Assembly: GCF_016545825.1 (NCBI RefSeq)
Contig: NC_052615.1
Location: 30,873,088 to 30,937,087, forward strand
Source: Eucalyptus grandis
Taxonomy: Eukaryota > Streptophyta > Magnoliopsida > Myrtales > Myrtaceae
Length of the DNA: 64,000 nt
Direction of reading: 5' to 3'
Part shown: one piece after another, positions 1-13,080 of the stretch
Position numbering within the stretch: position 1 is the stretch's first letter
Layout: each line of letters opens with the position of its first letter
The notes under the pieces: model-generated
Databases searched by the model: none
Seen by the model: the letters and a program-made list of their open reading frames with translations, nothing else
Told to the model about the DNA's origin: nothing
Made by a program: the position numbers and the translations under genes

Positions 1-166
1 GGATGACAGAATTGGACACAGAAAGCGTAGAAAAGAAAGAGGGTCTTCTGGCAGAACCTCTGAACTGAGACAGCATGCTGACAACCGGCAACATGAACAC
101 AAGAGATACAGCCATGGTCTACAGGATCAGACATGGTTGAGCCCACATCCCAAGAGAAGAGAGTGA
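1..166 (+). CDS. C-terminal end of an unidentified basic protein (partial, 5' truncated by window edge)
   Basis: Reading frame 2 is open from base 2 for 54 codons and ends at TGA 164-166. The peptide is hydrophilic and very rich in Arg, Lys, His, Ser and Gln, with basic clusters such as HRKRRKERG near the start and PHPKRRE at the end. This composition resembles low-complexity tails of nuclear or RNA-binding proteins, but I recognise no domain. No start codon or splice acceptor is visible, so this is probably the last coding exon of a gene that begins outside the window. It runs convergently toward the P450 gene at 706-2992. A chance open frame cannot be excluded from 54 codons alone. Confidence 0.45.
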   Translation, partial: DDRIGHRKRRKERGSSGRTSELRQHADNRQHEHKRYSHGLQDQTWLSPHPKRRE

Positions 167-705
167 TCAGTCAAATATGTAAGCATTGACTCCGGGGTGT
201 TTTCAAGCTCTCTTAGAGAGATGGCTATTTTTGACTGATTCACTTTCTAAAGTGGAATATGTGTTGTACTAGACAGACCAGAGGAATAGAATCTTCTGAG
301 GAATTCTTTGATGTAAAATGGACATGGAAGGTTCCGCAAAGATGTAATGTAGACATATACTGTTTATGCACTGTTCTTGTGTTTTTGCGGTCGGTTGGTT
401 ACATTTTGTAACTCTTCCAACTTTTCAATTCCATTCAAGTTTTCACCCTTATTGGACATGCTGAGACAAGTAAAGGCAAAATTCTGTACTTTTTCTTGGG
501 CAAAATTGTTGCTTGCTTTTGATTCTGGAAAGATTTTCCATTGGCTTCATGCATCTTGAAGTATATTGTTGACAACTGTTCCCTTCTCTAGCTTGTCAAC
601 AGCCATTTTGATTGCTAGGCATCAAGCTGCAATACTTTTGCTTGCTGCTGAAACAAGACCATTGTTCTGGTTGCTGTTGTTCAGGTTTGGCTATCTAGAT
701 GTACA
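167..705. other. Convergent intergenic region (3' UTRs)
   Basis: This lies between the stop of the partial gene on the left (+) and the stop of the CYP87-like gene on the right (-). It is T-rich with no further coding frame that I can support. It most likely holds both 3' UTRs and polyadenylation regions. Confidence 0.5.
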
Positions 706-2992
706 TTAGTTTTCCCTTTTTGCGAGCGACTCTTTCTCCCAGATTCGAATATGAAAGCCATCTGGAAATTGTAAACCCGGTGTGCGGACAGTATTGCCTC
801 CTTTAATTGCTTGCCACCTAAAAATTTCATTAACAACATGGTTACTCTCACCATATGGGAGGCTCATTTTTCACTCTTGGACACTTGACTGTATTACCTG
901 TATCTTGTCACTAGGCAATGGAGAAAAACCGCCATCTGAACCTTTGTGAAGTCAGTCCCAACACAGAATCTCATACCCCCACCAAAAGCCATAAATTGTT
1001 TAGATGCAACGTGTACATCCATCCCCTGTATGTATTGATTCTTAGTTAAAATTGGAAAATGATGAAGATTGCAAGAGATTTATTTTCTGCTGTTCTTTTT
1101 CTCTTTTTTGCTTGTATGGATTCATTATCTGTTTGCAGGTGAAGAAGAACAGAGAATTATGTGACCAACCTCCCATCTCCATGGATTAAATGTCAGAGGA
1201 TCTTCATATTTTGCTGGATTTAAGTGTACGGCTGGTGGACAAACCATAACAGCCCAACCTTCTGGTATGGTGTAGCCTGTCACCAAATAAAGGAACTTGT
1301 CAACATAGATTGTTCTTTCTTGTCTTACATAAACTTGTGTTAGATGAGTATCATTTCAACGTACCTTTGAATTGAATTTGTCTCAGTGCTTTCCGGAAGA
1401 TTCCTGGAACTATATTTGCGAGCCTGACTGTTTCATTTATCACCTGCAAGTGGACTTTAGCAGTAAGAAAGCTGTCTTATGCATGTATCATCTGTGTAGA
1501 ACTTGAAGGTAAATAAAAGTTCTTGCTCGCCTGAAATGTAAATGTCATTGATTTGTACTCCTTCCAGGTCAGTGCAGAATCAGCATCTTCCCTTTTCCTT
1601 ATGATGGCCTCGTGTTCTTCCTGAGATATATCTGAGTGTTTAGAGTATGTTGGCGAAACAAATTGTTTGGCTTGTTTCTGATACGAAGTACCCAAATCGT
1701 AGTCCGATTTTACTAACCGTCAATCTCTTCAGTGCCGTGGGGTTCTCTAAAAGAAACTTCATGGCTAATGTCAGAGCAAGGGAAGTAGTCTCAAAGCTGG
1801 CAAATAGTAACACAAACATTAAATCCAATGCGATTGCCTCTGTAAGAATTGTTCCCTCCTTTTGAAGTTCTTCAAGCACATAATCAAAAAAATCATTTTG
1901 TTGTTTCCTGGGCATCATCCTCCTTTCTTGTAGCAAGTTCTTCAGCATCCTCATTGCCCTTTTCCTTCCCTTTAGAATTAGGAAAAGGTTGGACCAAAAT
2001 TGTTGTTAATCTTAGTTTGGTAAAGCATGTTATGGAAAGTAATTCTGTCATTGCCAAGAGGCCAAGAGTGCAAACAGAACAATAGCTTGTTATAATTGAC
2101 GGGTAGCTTTCTGCTGGTTTTACCTACCTGTAAGCAGTTGTGATAGGCGGTACCAGGAATGTCCAATGGAAAGGAAATCAATCCTCGTATGAATGAGACA
2201 AAGCTTTCCCTGAGATTTTCTGAAGAGCTCTCTGAATCGTAGCTTATTAACTTCTTTGCTGTCAGATGGAATATCATCTGCAATGGTGTCAATTTTATCA
2301 GTTACACATATATTATCTTGCAGCGAACGATGATTGAATAAAAAGAATGGTTGCTCTGAAATTTACACTTGCTGTTTCTTCTTTTACTTCAATCATGTGC
2401 TGACATGACCACTGCTGTAATCTTCCGTATGCAGTCTTCTCAACTTCCGGGAGCATCTTTTGGAGGCTTGCAGGGCCAAAGAGACTCAGCACCATATTTT
2501 TGAGGTATTTGTACATGAAACCATGGAGCGAACCCACATTTTGTCGGCCGAAAACCTCTGTGAAGGTGTCTGGGTACCAGCTCTGGAACAGGTTTCCCTC
2601 TTGTTGGAAAATAAAGTAATTGAAATCCGGATCCGTCGATACTATGACTGGCCGTCCCACCAAACTTGTCCTGAATATTGGTCCATAACTGAAAAACAAC
2701 AAAACAAAATCGAGATAAAAGCATTTAGCATTAGAGAAGGATGAGTAGAAGGATGGACAACTTCAATATAAGTAAATGGCTTGTTATCGAAGTCTTACTT
2801 CTTCATTCTCTCTTTGATGAATGGAGAGATATCATGAGAAGTGTTTGGAGCGAAGAATTGGAGGGTCTCGCCGAGGAGTGGCAAGCCCATCGAGCCCGGC
2901 GGAAGTTTTCCATTGCATCTAGGATTCCTCCACCGATAAATCCAGCACACGATGCCAATGACAACCAGAGCTCCAAGACAGTCGAACCACAT
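706..2992 (-). CDS. Cytochrome P450, CYP87 family (CYP87A-like), nine exons
   Basis: ER-anchored haem monooxygenase of the CYP85 clan. Characterised CYP87 members oxidise sterols or triterpenes; the substrate here is unknown. Exons (descending): 2992-2799, 2688-2367, 2277-2128, 1969-1718, 1620-1531, 1443-1365, 1276-1170, 1025-898, 817-706. They total 1434 nt, 477 aa, in frame from ATG to TAA, close to the usual CYP87A length. Visible motifs: N-terminal hydrophobic anchor then a PPGSMGLPLLGE proline hinge; I-helix FASFETTS (about 278-285); ExxR as ETVR (340-343); FNPWRW; haem loop FGGGMRFCVG with Cys419. I chose the ATG at 2992 because the anchor starts there; an in-frame ATG at 3115 is close to or upstream of the expected transcription start. 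Intron 5 (1530-1444) appears to begin with GC; the other introns are GT-AG. The gene looks intact. Confidence 0.93.
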
Positions 2993-3133
2993 TTCCTTGA
3001 AGAGTATTGGGTAGAATCTATAGAATGTACGATGCTGATGTTGGTGTAGCAGAAATGGAATGGTCAGTCTGCGAGGTTGGCAAAGAAAAGAACAAGCGCG
3101 CAACATGTGTGCCATTAACCATGAGGAGATCTT

Positions 3134-3141
3134 CTTATATA
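3134..3141 (-). promoter_or_regulatory. TATA box of the CYP87-like gene
   Basis: The reverse strand reads TATATAAG about 142 bp upstream of the chosen ATG at 2992. This would place transcription start near 3105, just downstream of the alternative ATG at 3115. Confidence 0.6.
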
Positions 3142-3363
3142 GGCATTGCCAGAACCCACAACTAGCAAGGAAACCAATTATTAAAACTGTGACCTTAATT
3201 TTTTTATGACATCAAGCTGTACCAGTAGTTGTAAATGTCTACATCTCTGATACTATTCTGTTCAAGTGACCACTAATTTTTCATTCGTCAACGGCTGGTA
3301 TATGTATATAATAATGTTCATTCTTCAAGGAACTTGGTATGGCTAGGAAGCTTTCGGGATGCT

Positions 3364-3366
<3 letters not shown>

Positions 3367-3404
<38 letters not shown>
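3367..3404. repeat. (CT)19 microsatellite
   Basis: A perfect CT dinucleotide run in the upstream region of the CYP87-like gene. Confidence 0.97.
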
Positions 3405-3406
<2 letters not shown>

Positions 3407-6085
3407 GTGGAGTTTCTTTATTTAATTTTTTTTCTTCTTTGAGTTTTTGGGTTCATGGTAAACATTAAGTGAAGCCAAAAAGGGAAGAAGCACGAGGGCA
3501 TGATGTCTTGCTAGATTTGCGAGGATGAAGCTTGGAGCACCTGAAGTGGGATATATAAATATAAAAGAATCTATGATGATCTGATATCAATCTTCTATAG
3601 CACTAAGAAGTAACTTCAGTGGATTTCACCAACTCCCTCAAATCCATTCGGGTATCTTTGTTAAGTCCTCGCATAGCTGTATACGTGTGATCCGAAAAGA
3701 AAAAAGAATTTGGAGGTGACCACTCCCTGCAACATTCAAATGTGACATAAGCACTAATGGCTGGCAATATTCCAATATACTTAAGACATCTTGTCTCGAC
3801 CTAATCTTTTGAGAATCATAATTTCATAACTTCAATGGATTTCACCATCAGTGAAGTTTTGAGTTATTCTTTTGTTATTGACCCAAACGTAACATTACAA
3901 CTCACAATGCAAGATTGTCATCCTAATCATTTGAGAAGCTCGGAATTGGGTTCGATATAGACGCGTGGCCTGTAGCCAAGCTTGCACTTCCAATTGCAAT
4001 TTCAAGGGTTGTAAATTTTTGAAAAAAAAAAAAAAACTGCTGTCTGTACTGTACTGCAAGATGCGTGGGCATCTTTTGAAGCGTAGAGTAGTTTCCAAAA
4101 AAACAGTGTAAACCCTAAATTTACGCATAGAGCCGTGCTCCATTGCAAACCCCATTGAGCCACGGACTTGACCAGACATGGCAATGAGTACTCCAATCTC
4201 TAGGTAGGCTCGCTGTGTTCCATGACCCACCATTTTCCCCATTGTTATCTGCAATGTTTTTTTCTTTTTCTTTTTTCTTTTTTTGATGCAAAAATCTCTC
4301 GTAGTAAATCCTGGACAAAAGTTTCGCCATGCGAAGACCCCATCAAGAAAAGAAAAGGAAAAAGGAAGAGAGTTTTCAGGCTCACGAAGCTTAAAAGGAA
4401 GAAAACACGAAGGTGGGGTTCCCAAAACTTCGTCCCAAATCACGGGTCTTGCAAATCCTTTTGACTGTCCTACGCAAGTTTACTGGACACGAGACTCACG
4501 AGCTCAGTTTAATCTAGGAAAGCAAGTGAACCGAGCATGGTTCGAGAAACTTTCTCGATCGTGATCCGTATTCGAGTTCATTGAAATAAAAAGTCATTGT
4601 ATCCTTTTCACTACATCATGTGTTCAGACCTCCTAGAGCACCCGACTAATCTCATCGCATCACTACAGCCCTCTCCATTCCCCTCATTCATTGAATATAG
4701 CCCCATCTGATCTTTCTAATTCCCTTAGATAAATTTATTCTTGCTGATGCAGTTCTTACTCCGTGTCATTAGCTGTCGAATGTAACAACAACGAGACAAA
4801 CGAACAGCTTTACGTACAACCTTACATTGCACTATTATAAATTCCCTAATTCAGCCGTTTATGATCATCACAGCCACTGGTTTTTTCCTGGACGGTGCAT
4901 CATAACACCTCAAAAGTGTATATTTTCGGTGATTATTCTTTTCCCAATTGGGATATCTTGCCTGCTGCATAAAGTGGGGAGATACATCGCTGATAATAAC
5001 TTTTATTTTCATGAACGGATAGCTGAACTGCTCGGCAAAGGCTAGGAAATTGGGTCCTCTGAGTGCATTCATAGCAAAGCACAGCTCGATGCCCAATATT
5101 TTTTTAAAAATGGTTTTATTTTATTAATATGTTTGCCTTTTCTAACGCTTGGATGAATACAACGGTTGCTAGGTGGTCAATTCGCTTTTCTCTAGACCCT
5201 GAAAATATGATGGTTTGAATGGGAAAAGGAACTACTGTCTCCGGTCCTACATGTCTTCGTTGCTCACCGCCACAATTATTGTGCAGCACACGTGCAACAG
5301 AGGATTGCTGATGTGTGTCGCCTAATGGGTACGAGGGTTTTTCGAGGGGACACGACAATCGATTCCAAACGCATTAGCATTTCTCGAATAATATCGAATT
5401 GGAGTTTCGGGAATGCGAGATGATTAGGGATACGGTGGTTCGACTTGGTAAGTTTTAACTGTTCTGGAGGCGATCAACTCCTTTTTGAAGATATACTTAC
5501 ATACTTTTCTTACGACGAGGGATGATACAAGCTATCGGCAATGCTCTTAAGATACAATAAGCAGGTGATTGATGTAAACGGTAGATATAATTCACCTTTT
5601 GCCAGTATTTAGGGCATCCATCATATCATATGTTATGTTTGCTTAATGGCAAACAATTCATGTAGTCCTACATTTAATAATTGGTATGCACTCCAAGGGA
5701 ACCGTGAGCGTTTTCCTAGGGAATGCACGATCGATTCGTAATCACTTGCTAGCAAAATCTCAAACCTTCCTTTATCACGTGGAATTGCTCTTATTGTGGA
5801 GGACATAAAACTAAGCTTTTGGGGGCAAAAAGTTTTCCTTCTTTTGACGACCTTTTTGACCTACGTTATCGAGATGAGATTGGCTTTCATGGCTACGCAA
5901 GTGGCTAAAGGCTAATTCAATTGCACAAGCATGGTTGTTGGACATCGCTGTGGACCGTGTAGCATACGGCTAATCATACTTGGATTTTCTTAATTGTGGA
6001 TTAGTGTGCTTTAGTGGCCTTGTGTGATGATTATATATGCTTATGAACCATCATAGCAGATGTCTCCAATTCCTTTTTTACCACC
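3405..6085. other. Intergenic, no gene recognised
   Basis: Only short unrelated open frames occur. Sequence around 3890-4560 has poly-A and poly-T runs and open frames on both strands up to 182 codons, but they overlap each other, are low-complexity in part and match no family I know. I do not call them genes. Confidence 0.5.
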
Positions 6086-6089
6086 AAGC

Positions 6090-6290
6090 ATGATAGCTTG
6101 ACGTAGTGGTAAGATGGCCGTAGTCTTCCATGAGATCATAAGTTCGAGTCATGTTATGAGTAAACCTCTATCCTCCATGTGCTTTGGGCATTTTACTATA
6201 CCTCATGAAGAGACACTTTCTGAGTTCTAACCCACTCCTAATGCTACGGTGATAGGTTGATCGACCCTTGATCCTTTGGATTTCAAATAG
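6090..6290 (+). mobile_element. Possible tRNA-derived SINE fragment
   Basis: TAGCTTGACGTAGTGG (from about 6096) fits a pol III A box. About 40 bp downstream, AAGTTCGAGTCATG fits a B box. No other tRNA features are present and no clear tail or target duplication was found. The end at 6290 is approximate. Confidence 0.4.
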
Positions 6291-9030
6291 ACTGATTACA
6301 ACTATAGTTAAAATCTAATAGTCGCTAACTAGCACGAAACTCTTATGGTAATATCTAGAGGTTAGCTGTGTTGGTCACTCCTTTCCACTCTTTCATTACT
6401 TAACACAGAAAAAGTAAGATTTGGCTTAGGGTACGGCGAGATTGGGAGTGAGATGACAAATGTTACACGATAACTTGAATAAGACAAGATGCACAACATA
6501 CATCCCGATTGGTCCTCGAGCGAGTGGAGTACAATAGAGATGAGTAGGGATCCTATTAGGCGCACTTGAGAGAAAAGTTATTAGTGAGATCAGGATCTTT
6601 TATTAGATGCTTAGTCATGGACTAACATGGTAGTCTCACAGCTGAAGAAGAGATTTGTTCTGTACACGCTTTGCGAGTCCCCACAAAGTTTATGTTTTAT
6701 AATACATCGCACATTTGAAAGACGAATCACTCTAGGAAGACGGGAAAAACAGATCAAACTATAAGATCAATCTATAAGATCAATTAACAGTCACAGATAC
6801 TGTCAAAACAGGAAGTAATCTTCAGCATCTTGCATGTAAACTCTCGAGAAGTACTCATGCAAAAGAGCAGCTCAAATGATCTAGGATCGTTTCATAAGAG
6901 AAAAGGACATGAGTATATCAGAAGCGGAGCAGGAGTTCGGCAGCATTAGAGAGCCCTAGATTAAAATAATTTACAGGCAGTTAATGAAGTGATAATAAAT
7001 AATCCAAATATACAGAAAGGTCACAATTGAGACTAGTAGCAAACTTAGGTCACAAGTAATTTTTTGACCAAATAATAGCCGGAACCATGTTCTGCTCTTG
7101 CTGTGATTACACGTACCTGGACCCCTATCAATTTAATTTTTCAAACATATAGTAAACTTAGGCTTGTTAAGTAATAAATACGAAGGAATTAGAAAAATAA
7201 TAATAATTGCACCCATCCCTAAGAGAGCTCTCCCATTCCCGATCGACTGGAGATAAACATTACTTTAATAAGCAAACGTGCACTCTATTAACTTACATGT
7301 GGTCATGCTTAATTCGATTGTTGTGAGAAGTTCCCCTCTCTAATGACTTCCCTTTTTTCTAAATTTTTTTTGGTTGAATCTTGAAGCGTTTCATTATAAT
7401 CTTTGAATTTGGTTTTAAGGAAAGATACAGATATAATGATTTGATGAACACATCTTGTTACCGCGGAAGCTTACTCAATTGTGTTCCCATCTTTTATTTG
7501 GCGGCCACGTTGTCGCATTGAAATGCATCATGTGGAAGATCGAGGGACGCACCTTTGAGCATAAATAAAATGTCCAATAAAATGGCAAATTTATAACTAA
7601 ACTCAACGCATGGAAGTCAGCTTTTGAAATCGTATCGGCTGACGTTTTTAGATTCCTGGATCTCTATACTCGAGCCCTTGAATTATTTAAAAAGGCGTAA
7701 TATTTCTATTACTTTTCATGCGAAGGAGATGGTTCTTATGATTCCATGAGCCTATTAATGCTATGCGCTTCAAGGGATTAAGGTTTTATTCATGAAAACC
7801 AAACGCGTATGTGATTAACCCTACAAACTCAAGCTTTTTAAGTTAAGCCTTTTTCCAATGTAAGAGCGGAATTTCAACTTATTGTGTTGCCTTCTTCATC
7901 TAATTTGCATGTCAAACCTAAAACAAACGTCAGAATTATCTCACACTATTGTTTTTATGAGATTGAAGCTGGATGTAGACTCCGCTTGTTTTACCAAAAA
8001 ATGAAAAATTCGAAAAAAAAAAATCCTAAAAATTATCACTTGTATTATTTAAAATAATTAGTCGATTAATAATGTTTTTATCATCAAATAACAATTTGTG
8101 TTTAAGCCTTTTTATGGTGATAAAGACATTTCTCATCATTCAATTTTATAAGCAATAAAAATGATCATTTTCAAAAAAACTTTTTTCAAGTTAATCATTT
8201 TTCCGTGAAATAAACGTAACTTTAATATGCATCGTATTGATCTCATCCAATTATATATTGTCTTATAGACTGGTTTATAAAGTACTATAATTCATGACTA
8301 ATATGTCTGTAACGATAGAATGTTCAAAGTGTTTCATCTAGAGAAATCTTTTGTTCATTGCTAAGGCTTTGGCTAACGTAAAAGTTGACTATTGGCAAGT
8401 GTATGTGTCTTTGTATATACAGTCTAAAGTCACTATTTTATGTTGTTGAAAATGCGACAAATAGAATCATAAACATCTCGAGAAGATAAAACAAGGGGTC
8501 AGATTTAATGAAGTATCTCTTTCCCATCTAACGTACAATTATTATGAGCGCTTGGCCCTCGCAGTTTCAGCAGTTTCAGCTCGTGTGCATCCCAAGATTA
8601 ACACAACTTCCCATCAGATGACTTCCATATTGACAGCTTTTGACTATGACTAAACAATTTAGCTCGTCAATCGAAGCAAGGTCTACAGATGTCATTGATG
8701 ACCCAGTTAAGGACAATACAATATCGTTAAAAAAAAAAGGGACAATACAATAAGTTCGTGGGAAAAGGATCTTTAATGATCTGTTCCTTAATGGGTTGAT
8801 GACCAATCTAAATTTAAAAATAGGGCTAGCCTATTTTGGACCTAATCAATCGGCCATGAATCGATATATTCCCAATTCTATCCAGAAATTAAAGATCTAC
8901 TTCTTCTTTGTTAGTAAAAATAAAATGATATATCAAGCATACCAATTTAATCTTGAAATACAAGAACTTCCCTTATTGTAGTTGCTTTATGGATAGATAT
9001 TCATATTGGAGTCCATGATTAGAAAGTCAG
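6291..9030. other. AT-rich intergenic DNA, no gene recognised
   Basis: No coding frame with family similarity is visible on either strand. Several poly-A and poly-T runs are present. Confidence 0.5.
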
Positions 9031-9059
9031 TTCACCAAAGAGAGGAAAATTATCGAAAA

Positions 9060-9720
9060 TATTCTAAACCTATTACACTTTTACCAATTCAATTTTGAAT
9101 ATTTCAATTTTGCCAATTAAGTCATAAACATTTCACATTTTGTGAATTAAATCCGTCCAACCAATATTTGCTGGAAATCTCCAATGTGGATGCCGGCCAT
9201 CTTATATAGCACAACCGGTTTTGATGTGAATAAATTTTAATATTTTTTTTCCCTTTCTTCTTCCTTTTTTCAATGGCCGGACAAGTTGGCCTTGCTTGGG
9301 CAAGGACGAGAGCCGGCCATGGCTCAATTTTTCAGAAGGCTCGATGACAAGTTGCTTATGCAAAGTTGATTGGAGGAGGAGTTAAAGATCTGGAGGCTTG
9401 GCCATTGCTGTTGAGCTCACCGAGGCATCAACGGCCACAGCTCAGCAAGTGCGGAGGAGGAGGGTTGAGCTCACAAGAGGGGACTCCGACGGCAGCAACA
9501 TGGCATTGCCGTTCGGTGGAGGTTGCAATTGAGAGTGGATGGGTCTCGTCTTAGGCTAGGATAGCCTTACCCAGGCCAGATCTGGCAAAGGTCGACCTCT
9601 AATATTCGGGTGAACAGCCTAATTCTTTTTTATATGATTTTTTACACGTCATGCACGGCACTGGCGTCTCAGGAAAAATAATAAACATGCTAAGACTGTT
9701 TTGTAAGTTAATTCAGAGAC
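9060..9720. repeat. Decayed dispersed repeat with GC-rich core
   Basis: The AT-rich left part repeats phrases of the form 'ccaattcaattttgaatatt'. It leads into a GC-rich core (about 9280-9600) with 'gccttgcttgggcaaggacgag'-like text. The same layout occurs at 30890-32390 and, in part, at 63215-63560. The 62-codon open frame in the core is not supported as a gene. Confidence 0.4.
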
Positions 9721-12480
9721 TAACGAATGGCGATATGTAAGACATTTAAAAAGCAAGTCATGTTAACTCCCAGTGAAAATACATCAAGTCATTTTTCTCG
9801 ACCCATTTCCAACATCAATTTCGGTGCAGTCAGCCTTACTTTTCGCATAGATACGATCTATAAAGCAGAGAAAAGTAAAAGAAGGAAGCTAGACCTTGAT
9901 CACAAAGGTGACTAACTAAGATATTCAAACAGTTTAATGGATTTGCCTGCTAGCTAGTTTCATATGGATGGCATTTCATTGCCCTAAGAAAGTGTTTCTA
10001 TGTTGTTGTGATTGCTCTAATTGCTCTCACTAAGGCATGTTAAAGTATCGCAAAAACTAGGAAATGAAGAAAATCTCGATCTCTCTCCCTCTTCCTTTGA
10101 CGAGATTGTTGGTCTTTTGCTCGCAAAATCACTGTGCAGAAGAGAAAATCCCTTACGTGATTGCATGTCAGTTGCATGCTATGCGTCCATTATTAGGGTT
10201 GGAATAACATCAATTTTCTGGGTAGACTTCGAGTCGTCCGTCAATGAGTTTCTGCCACGCCATTTCTCGTTGAAGCAACCTTAAACATGTCCTTTCTTTT
10301 CTTCTTTTTTTCTTATCAACGCTACAGTATTAGTTGGGAAAAAAACAGAGACAAAATATAAGATAAAAGAACACCATTGATGAAGATTATGAAAGGCCCA
10401 ATAAGACAACCTAGCTTAAGACCCTAATCCTTTCGAAATGTTATTTGATTTTCTGCTCTAGCAAACAAAGTAATTCTTATTTAATTGAGTAGGCATGCGT
10501 TGGAACATGACCCTACTAGTTTGACTGTACATGCCATTTTATATTAGGTTAGTATGGACCATCTTGTCGCTTTGGATTTCCGTCGTTGAAAAAGAAACGG
10601 AGCTTTTGACTTTTGAGAGGGATTGAGTTTAATATGACTCTTTCTTTGATAAATTTTGGTTGTTAACATGAAAAATACTTGCGGTGAGTTTCCTTTTGGT
10701 TATTTGTTCCCAGCTAACTCGAAGTGTAATCAACGAATGAATCATCTTTTCAAGCTTGATCCATTATGTTCGACTCGGTAAAAGTACTTGACATACTTGA
10801 CTTAGGTCAAGTATATCGAAAAACCATAACTATATGAGCTCAAGCCGAACTCTAAGTCAAACTTAAACTTCAAAGATTCAAAATGCAAACAGAGTAAATC
10901 AAGCTGATATGCTATCCATGTTTTGAAGTGAATGGACACGTTAGCATACATATGAAAATGTAGAAAAAGTCAAATACAAGAAATCGAGGTCTTCAGATAA
11001 TTAAGGTTTTTCCATATGGGTGCCCCAGCTTTGCCTGGCTTAGCAAAAATACCTTTTGGCAATGCGTGTGGCCAACCTACACTTGGGCCGAGCCCTGTGA
11101 TAGCAATTCCGGTCCATAGAGAAAAAGTTGTTAACTGGACAAGGCCGTGAAAATTTTGTGGGTACTCTTACACCCCGCATTATATTGGGCTTTCTCTAGG
11201 ATGAAATACAACTTTTTTTTATTCTCCTTAAGCACCAAACTGATCCTCGCTATTGTCTCTTTCACATGCGTTCAAGGACGCACTAGACACAAGTCTATAC
11301 TTCTTGGTGTGGCTTTGGAGAGTGCAATAATGTAATGATCCTAACACAAGTTTTGGATGAGAGGCTAACCCAAAAACCTAAACTGATAAATAAAGGGAGA
11401 CCATATGTATATAAGAGCAAATTAACCCCATTGTTTGAAAAAAGACAAAATCATTGTCAAGTGATGTGTAATTTTAACGAGAAAAATGAATGCATTTGTG
11501 ATTTGAGCAACTTGTCAAATTACTAGGATGAAATGAATATGTGAGCCCGTTAAGCAAAACCCAAAAAGCTTGCCTCTCATTTCCTTTGACATAAAAAGCT
11601 TTCTCTTGACTCACTTCCAACTTATACCATTCAAACAGAGGAGGTTTGTCTTTCAAATCTAAAATTAATGTTAGGAAAAATTGGTAAGGGTCAAAGTTAA
11701 GAGGTTATTCTAAGGAAGATAAAATTATGTCTTTCGAATTCCAATAGACAATTTTATTCGCGCTAATGAAATTAGGAGATCAATGCCTCTTCCAAGTCCC
11801 TTGGATCCGTCCATTCCTATAAGATCTTGATTTTATTAAATTGTGATTGTGAGATAGTGATGTTAAGTTATGAATGTCTCATCTAATCCTAGTCTTCTTT
11901 TCATCTCCATCCATGCCTCACTTAACATATTACTATAGCTCCAATGTCATCCGTGCCTTCCAGCTAAAGTTACTTATTAACGATAATAACAATACAAATC
12001 TCTTGTCCATGACCATGATTTAAACTCACAATCCCATTCTTATTAAATTTTTCTTTTGTACTTATAAAGCGTGGCTTCACTTTGGATTCACATGGTTCTA
12101 TCCTCTTTATCTTCTCTTCTCCAATGCTAGTAGTTTAAAGAAAGATGTAGAAGGGCAAAAAAAAGTTAAAAATTTGGTGACCAGTGAAGAGTAAATTCAC
12201 GGGACTCCATAGTCAAAAAGGCCCCACTAATCCTCCTTATATCGTCAAAGCAAAAGTTTTTTTTCCTAATGGTGGCTCACAAGGAGCCACGTGCCCCTTC
12301 ATTTTCAATTATGCACTTAAAAAGCAAAAAGAGAGAAAAAATATTTGAAAAAAAAAAAAAAATCTATAATAATTGGGACGACGAAATTTCCGAACGTAAA
12401 AAGGCAAAAAGCCAGAAAAGTAAAAAAAGAAAAGATAAAAAAAAAAGATAAGAAAAAGCAGACAAGCACACACCCACAAT
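9721..12480. other. Intergenic, no gene recognised
   Basis: Only short open frames without recognisable similarity occur. A purine-rich, A-rich stretch (about 12300-12460) precedes the abrupt change to GC-rich sequence that marks the SCL28 promoter. Confidence 0.5.
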
Positions 12481-12489
12481 TACGAGCTC

Positions 12490-12698
12490 AACGGTCGAGT
12501 GAACGTGACGTGGCATCGTCCTGCCCCGGCCAGGGGAGACAGGCACGTGCTCCCCACGTGCGCCCGTGACCCCCGGGAAACCACCCCACGTTCCGTACAC
12601 CAACTCCTCCCCTCCCCCTCCAACGGTCACATTCCACCGACCACGCCCAACGGTCACTTGGACTCTCGCCCTCCGCCGTCGGATCCGGGATCCAACGG
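12490..12698 (+). promoter_or_regulatory. Cluster of four MSA-like elements (AACGG core) upstream of SCL28
   Basis: AACGG cores lie at 12490-12494, 12622-12626, 12649-12653 and 12694-12698, all on the coding strand. The second and third match the full mitosis-specific activator consensus YCYAACGGYYA (TCCAACGGTCA and CCCAACGGTCA). The other two match the core with flank differences. MSA elements are bound by MYB3R factors and drive G2/M transcription. SCL28 of Arabidopsis is a known G2/M-expressed MYB3R target, so the cluster suits the downstream gene. The elements are about 390-590 bp upstream of the TATA box. Confidence 0.6.
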
Positions 12699-12931
12699 CC
12701 CAGGACGCGCGGTCCCTTGCTTTGCGGGGGCGTAAGGGGGGGAAAGGGGGACTTTTCCTCGAACGCCATGCTGCAATCCTCCTTTCTTCCTCTTCTTCAT
12801 CCCCCCCGACCAGCAGGAGCAGAGCATTGCATCACCATCGCCATCATTATCCACTTTTTCAATGCCCCCTGGTAAATCAAATCAACACCAGACCCCATGA
12901 GTTGAAAAAATGCAATAATCACGGACGCACT

Positions 12932-13004
12932 CACACACACACACACACACACCCACACCCACACACCTGGCAGGCGGCAGCAGCAGCAGCAGCAGCAGCA
13001 GCAG
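12932..13004. repeat. (CA)n and (CAG)9 microsatellites in the SCL28 promoter
   Basis: A CA run with a few interruptions (12932-12966) is followed by a perfect CAG run (12978-13004). Both lie upstream of the TATA box, so the CAG run is probably not translated. Confidence 0.9.
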
Positions 13005-13080
13005 CCATTAACAAACCACCGGCACCAGCACCACCCCCCCTCCTGGCACAGCAGCAACGCCAATGTCTCCCTCCCAGTAG

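Noticed and set aside
2460..2744. Plus-strand frames overlapping the CYP87 gene
   Set aside because: Antisense shadows of conserved P450 exons.
3895..4443. 182-codon minus-strand open frame
   Set aside because: Contains poly-Lys and poly-Phe runs from homopolymer tracts, overlaps other frames of similar quality and resembles no protein family. Probably chance.
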